From NCBI RefSeq assembly GCF_004346925.1, contig NZ_CP031167.1, forward strand, positions 3,802,001-3,866,000: a stretch of DNA of 64,000 nucleotides, in the 5' to 3' direction. Under the pieces are notes generated by a model, which saw only the letters and a list, made by a program, of their open reading frames with translations, ran no database searches and was not told the origin of the DNA. The position numbers and the translations under genes were made by a program. How positions within the stretch are numbered: the stretch's first letter is position 1; each line of letters starts with the position of its first letter. Positions 61,599 to 64,000 of this stretch are shown in pieces. Origin of the DNA: Stenotrophomonas sp. ASS1. GTDB lineage: Bacteria; Pseudomonadota; Gammaproteobacteria; Xanthomonadales; Xanthomonadaceae.

Positions 61599-63776
61599 TC
61601 AGTCCGCCCAGCGGCCAGCGCCGGTCGACTGCGGCAGCACCTGCGCCGACAGCGGGCGGTCATTGGCCAGCAGGTTCACCGCATCGGCCAGGATCGAGGC
61701 CGACTCGCGCAGCAGCGGGTCCGGACGCTTCTCGGCAGCCTTCTCGCGGGCGGCATCCTTGACGATGTCGCGCTCGTTGCCAGTCAGGCCGTCGTCGTTG
61801 CTGTCATCGGCCAGCGGGTCCAAGGCCAGGCCCAGCTCCTTGCGCATCGCCTGGCGCTCCTTGCGCTGGGTGTCCTGGCGCTCACGCTCGGCGCGGCGGG
61901 TGGCCTCGTTGAGCGAGATGTACTTCTTCGCGGCCTCGGTGCGGAACTGCTGCACGTCCTCGTTCCACCACTGGAATTCCTTGTCGGCGGCGATGCGCGC
62001 GTCATGGCGGGTTTCCAGCTTCGGCAGCAGCGGCGCGAAGTTGCCGTACTGGGTGTGCGGCACGGCAGCGATGCGGGTCCACGGCAGCGCGTTGTCGTAG
62101 GTGCTCTCGCCGAACTCGGTGGCATCGACGCTGGCCGGGAAGGCCAGGTCCGGCACCACACCCTTGTGCTGGGTGCTGCTGCCGCTGATGCGGAAGAACT
62201 GGGCGATGGTCAGCTTCACCTGGCCGAAGCGCTGGGTCTCGCCACTCGGCCAACGGTCCAGGTCGACGATGTTCTGCACGGTGCCCTTGCCGAAGCTGGT
62301 CTCACCGATCACCAGGCCACGGCCGTAATCCTGGATGGCACCGGCAAAGATTTCCGAAGCCGAGGCCGAACCGCGGTTGATCAGCACTGCCAGCGGGCCG
62401 TCCCATGCCACGCCCTGGTTGCGGTCGCTGTTGACGGTGACGCGGCCACCGGACTCGCGCACCTGCACCACCGGGCCCTGCTCGATGAACAGACCGGTCA
62501 GTTCAATGGCTTCATCCAGCGAACCACCACCGTTGTTGCGCAGGTCCAGCACCACGCCGTCCAGCTTGTCGTTCTTGAAGCCGGCCAGCAGCTTGGCCAC
62601 GTCGCGGGTGGCCGAGGCGTAGTCGGCCGCGTTGCGGCGACGGCCTTCGAAGTCCTGGTAGAAGGTCGGCAGCTTGATCACGCCGACCTTGCGCGCCGGC
62701 TCGCCATTGGCGGCCGGAATGGTCATGGTCTCGCCCTTGGCGGCCTGTTCGGCCAGGCGCACCTTCTGGCGGGTCAGCACCAGGGTGTGGTGCTTGCCGT
62801 CGGCGCCCTCAGCAGCCGGGATGAACTCCAGCTTGACCTGGGTATCCTTGGCGCCGCGGATCTTGGCCACGACGTCGTCGATGCGCCAGCCGATCACGTC
62901 CTCGACCAGGCCGGACTTGCCCTGGCCGACGCCGACGATACGGTCACCCGGCTTCAGCGTGCCATCCACTGCGGCCGGGCCGCCGGCGATGATCTCGCGG
63001 ATCACCACCACGTCGTCCTGGCGCTGCAGCTGCGCACCAATGCCTTCCAGCGACAGCGACATCGCCTGGTTGAAGTTCTCGGCGGTGCGCGGCGTGAAGT
63101 AATCCGTGTGCGGGTCAACGGCGCTGGTGTACGAGTTCATGAAGAACTGGAAGACGTCTTCGCCCTTCAGTTCATTGACCGACTTCTCCAGCGTCGCGTA
63201 GCGCTTGTCCAGCGTCTTGCGGATGTCGTCCGGCTTCTTGCCGGCCAGCTTCAGGCGCAACCAGTCGTTCTTGACCGACTTGCGCCACAGCTCATCCAGT
63301 TCAGCGCTGCTGGCCGCCCACGGCACCTTCTTGCGGTCGTATTCGAAACGCTCGTCGGTGGTGAAGTCCGGCTCCTGCTTGAGCAGCTTGCGCGCATAGG
63401 CCACGCGTTCGCCGACGCGCTGCTTGTAGACCGCGAACACCTGGAACGCCGGCTCCAGCTCGCCGCCACGGATGGCCGAGGAAATGTTGGCTTCGAACGG
63501 CGCGAAGCGCGCCACGTCGGCCTGGGTGAAGTACTGCTTGCCGCCGTCCAGCGTCTCCAGGTAGCGCTTGAACACGTCCTTGGAGGTGGCCTCGTCCAGC
63601 GCACGCGGGCGGTACGCGTAGCGGCTGTCGGACAGCAGGCCGTACACCAGCTTGGAGGTGGTCACCTGATCGGCGGTTGCCGCAGCGGGCAATGCCGGCG
63701 AATCGGCCTTGGCCGCCAGCGCCAGCGGCGCGACCAGCGCCAGGGCCATCAGGAATGCGGGGGCTTTGAATTTCAT
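61599..63776 (-). CDS. prc: Tail-specific (C-terminal processing) protease Prc, S41A
   Basis: A 725-residue periplasmic protease that trims C-termini of envelope proteins and peptidoglycan hydrolases. It has a signal peptide (ends ALAAK), an N-terminal helical domain, a PDZ domain (about 225-300, LSLEGIGAQLQRQDDVV, LKPGDRIVGVGQG), the S41 core with LDLRNNGGGSLDEAI, the Ser in NRGSASASEIFAGAI, and the Lys in GETSFGKGTVQ. A C-terminal charged domain ends the chain. The ATG at 63776 gives the signal peptide; the frame upstream to 63980 is not used. Confidence 0.94.
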   Translation of the reverse strand: MKFKAPAFLMALALVAPLALAAKADSPALPAAATADQVTTSKLVYGLLSDSRYAYRPRALDEATSKDVFKRYLETLDGGKQYFTQADVARFAPFEANISSAIRGGELEPAFQVFAVYKQRVGERVAYARKLLKQEPDFTTDERFEYDRKKVPWAASSAELDELWRKSVKNDWLRLKLAGKKPDDIRKTLDKRYATLEKSVNELKGEDVFQFFMNSYTSAVDPHTDYFTPRTAENFNQAMSLSLEGIGAQLQRQDDVVVIREIIAGGPAAVDGTLKPGDRIVGVGQGKSGLVEDVIGWRIDDVVAKIRGAKDTQVKLEFIPAAEGADGKHHTLVLTRQKVRLAEQAAKGETMTIPAANGEPARKVGVIKLPTFYQDFEGRRRNAADYASATRDVAKLLAGFKNDKLDGVVLDLRNNGGGSLDEAIELTGLFIEQGPVVQVRESGGRVTVNSDRNQGVAWDGPLAVLINRGSASASEIFAGAIQDYGRGLVIGETSFGKGTVQNIVDLDRWPSGETQRFGQVKLTIAQFFRISGSSTQHKGVVPDLAFPASVDATEFGESTYDNALPWTRIAAVPHTQYGNFAPLLPKLETRHDARIAADKEFQWWNEDVQQFRTEAAKKYISLNEATRRAERERQDTQRKERQAMRKELGLALDPLADDSNDDGLTGNERDIVKDAAREKAAEKRPDPLLRESASILADAVNLLANDRPLSAQVLPQSTGAGRWAD

Positions 63777-64000
63777 TGACGTGCTCGAAGGCGCCTTGCC
63801 AAGGGGGAGACTGCGGGGTGTTAAGACACCACGACAGTGCCGAAAGTTGCCGGGTTTGTCACCCGGCCGCGCTCGGTGGAAAACCAGCCTAGCCGGGCCG
63901 GTGTAGCAAATTGTGAATGGCTGAAGAGCGGCGCACCCAGCGGCGCCGTCTGTCCGGTTGCAGAGGGCATGGGGTTGCAAGCCCCCTGAGTCAGGGGGCG
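63777..64000. other. Upstream region of prc; hairpin at the window edge
   Basis: No gene is seen. The prc promoter must lie here. GCCCCCTGA and TCAGGGGGC (63981-63999) are inverted copies close together, probably the end of a transcript of a neighbouring gene outside the window. Confidence 0.4.

Overview
The window looks like a chromosome segment of a Stenotrophomonas maltophilia-complex bacterium (family Xanthomonadaceae). The base composition is very GC-rich. Dozens of short GTAG-headed stem-loops of the SMAG type, known from S. maltophilia, sit between genes. The gene set (several TonB-dependent receptors, GlcNAc cluster with NagP permease and SIS-type NagB, tandem periplasmic DsbA proteins, cytochrome c4) fits a xanthomonad. 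No rRNA, tRNA or CRISPR array was seen.

Bases 1-5.67 kb are an accessory island, visibly less GC-rich than the rest. It holds a compact secretion cassette: a 65-residue precursor with a microcin-type leader ending Gly-Ala, a secreted ClpP-like protein, a C39-peptidase ABC exporter (CvaB/RaxB type) and its HlyD-type adaptor (CvaA/RaxA type). This is a candidate undescribed class II microcin system with no obvious immunity gene. Behind it lie a decayed IS5-type transposase, a frameshifted PHP-domain (TrlF-like) gene and the C-terminal stump of nnrS, which marks the right edge of the island.

From 5.9 to 19 kb are mostly housekeeping genes: GrpB-like protein, glutamate-cysteine ligase, VIT-type metal transporter with an overlapping AraC regulator, a secreted metallo-beta-lactamase-fold hydrolase, YihA GTPase, cytochrome c4, two DsbA paralogues, an EEP-fold hydrolase, a RhtA-like exporter divergent from an Lrp-type regulator, and an M23 peptidase. 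An IS3-family element (9771-11198) sits in the loop of a large palindromic repeat.

From 19 to 36 kb are two convergent TonB-dependent receptors, a solitary ExbD, Slt transglycosylase, Cca, SseB, a tandem duplication of an S41-like hydrolase plus zinc-ribbon membrane protein, and a large autotransporter.

From 36 to 48.5 kb is the N-acetylglucosamine/chitin-sugar module. The minus-strand operon is nagP-nagR-nagB(II)-nagA-nagX. Divergent from it are a ROK/Glk-type sugar kinase, a TonB-dependent receptor and a secreted GH20 hexosaminidase. Three palindromic operator-like sites lie in the divergent intergenic region. Together they would cleave chito-oligomers outside or in the periplasm, import GlcNAc, phosphorylate it, deacetylate it and deaminate it to fructose-6-phosphate.

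From 48.5 kb to the end are VanZ and MidA-type proteins, folM and folK, an Anbu proteasome-like peptidase, a three-gene two-component cluster, a BON protein, an oxidoreductase, gnd, a DUF2242 lipoprotein with an uncharacterised partner, and the tail-specific protease Prc. A 183-bp tandem duplication spans the convergent ends of anbu and a kinase gene.
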